From: Micromonospora sp. MA102
Lineage (GTDB): Bacteria; Actinomycetota; Actinomycetes; Mycobacteriales; Micromonosporaceae
DNA length: 64,000 nt
Assembly (NCBI RefSeq): GCF_025460765.1
Contig: NZ_JAMWEG010000011.1
Span: forward strand, 62,001 to 126,000
Reading direction: 5' to 3'
The translations under genes were made by a program, and so were the position numbers. A model generated the notes under the pieces. It made no database searches. It saw nothing but the letters and a program-made list of their open reading frames with translations, and was not told the origin of the DNA. Of this stretch, positions 63,945 to 64,000 are shown in pieces; within the stretch, counting starts at the first letter, position 1, and every line of letters starts with the position of its first letter.

Positions 63945-64000
63945 ACCTCCGGTTCTACCGGGCTGTCGCAGAGGCCTGTATTTGTACCGGTGCTGCCAGT

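Overview
The window is high-GC actinobacterial DNA. Many genes start with GTG or TTG, and 4-base stop/start overlaps are common. The family content (ECF42-type sigma factor with YciI partner, DUF2637, BTAD and LysM-BTAD membrane proteins, DUF4192, DUF3085, DUF4314, EACC1-caspase) suggests Micromonosporaceae or a close relative. That placement is inferred from gene content, not from a marker gene. No rRNA, tRNA or CRISPR array was recognised.

Region 1 (about 0-10.6 kb) is a patchwork. It holds a SUKH-like gene, an IS481-like element with an unusually long transposase and a translationally coupled DUF7660 passenger, a truncated GrpB gene, a sulfotransferase remnant fused tail-to-tail with a DUF6069 membrane gene, an intact YciI/ECF sigma pair, and several hypothetical genes.

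Region 2 (about 10.6-36.9 kb) is accessory DNA of plasmid or integrative-element type. It contains a WXG/ESX-like three-gene cluster, a two-winged-helix protein, a GGDEF protein, a small-gene operon ending in an NlpC/P60 cell-wall hydrolase, DUF4262, DUF4314, a MoxR AAA+/VWA-metallopeptidase pair, DUF4192, DUF3085 and many small cysteine-containing proteins. No relaxase, TraB/FtsK-like or VirB4-like gene is inside the window, so mobility is only inferred. A block of about 0.53 kb is present twice (23.6-24.2 and 26.7-27.2 kb). It includes non-coding hairpins and is flanked by decayed copies of neighbouring genes, so a whole segment was once duplicated. Many genes here are preceded by a strong hairpin and then a Shine-Dalgarno sequence.

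Region 3 (about 37.3-44.2 kb) is the most striking. A 1502-residue protein (STAS-like, GHKL ATPase, two phosphoribosyltransferase-like domains, C-terminal GHKL ATPase) overlaps by 4 bases a receiver-domain protein fused to an aminoglycoside-phosphotransferase-like kinase. A multi-TM protein is divergently encoded. I do not recognise this as a described system.

Region 4 (about 44.8-52.8 kb, minus strand) runs Hsp70-like ATPase with membrane tail, BTAD membrane protein, LysM-BTAD membrane protein, DUF2637. Phased 10-bp repeats lie before the third gene.

Region 5 (about 53-64 kb) has a frameshifted DUF6745-like gene and a tightly overlapping membrane protein/EACC1/caspase-RCC1 operon with the hallmarks of a conflict (immunity) system. 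It ends with a secreted cell-wall cluster: DUF2690-like protein, amidase-DUF1906 protein and a degenerate M15 peptidase. Opposite that cluster is a large helix-turn-helix/repeat protein.
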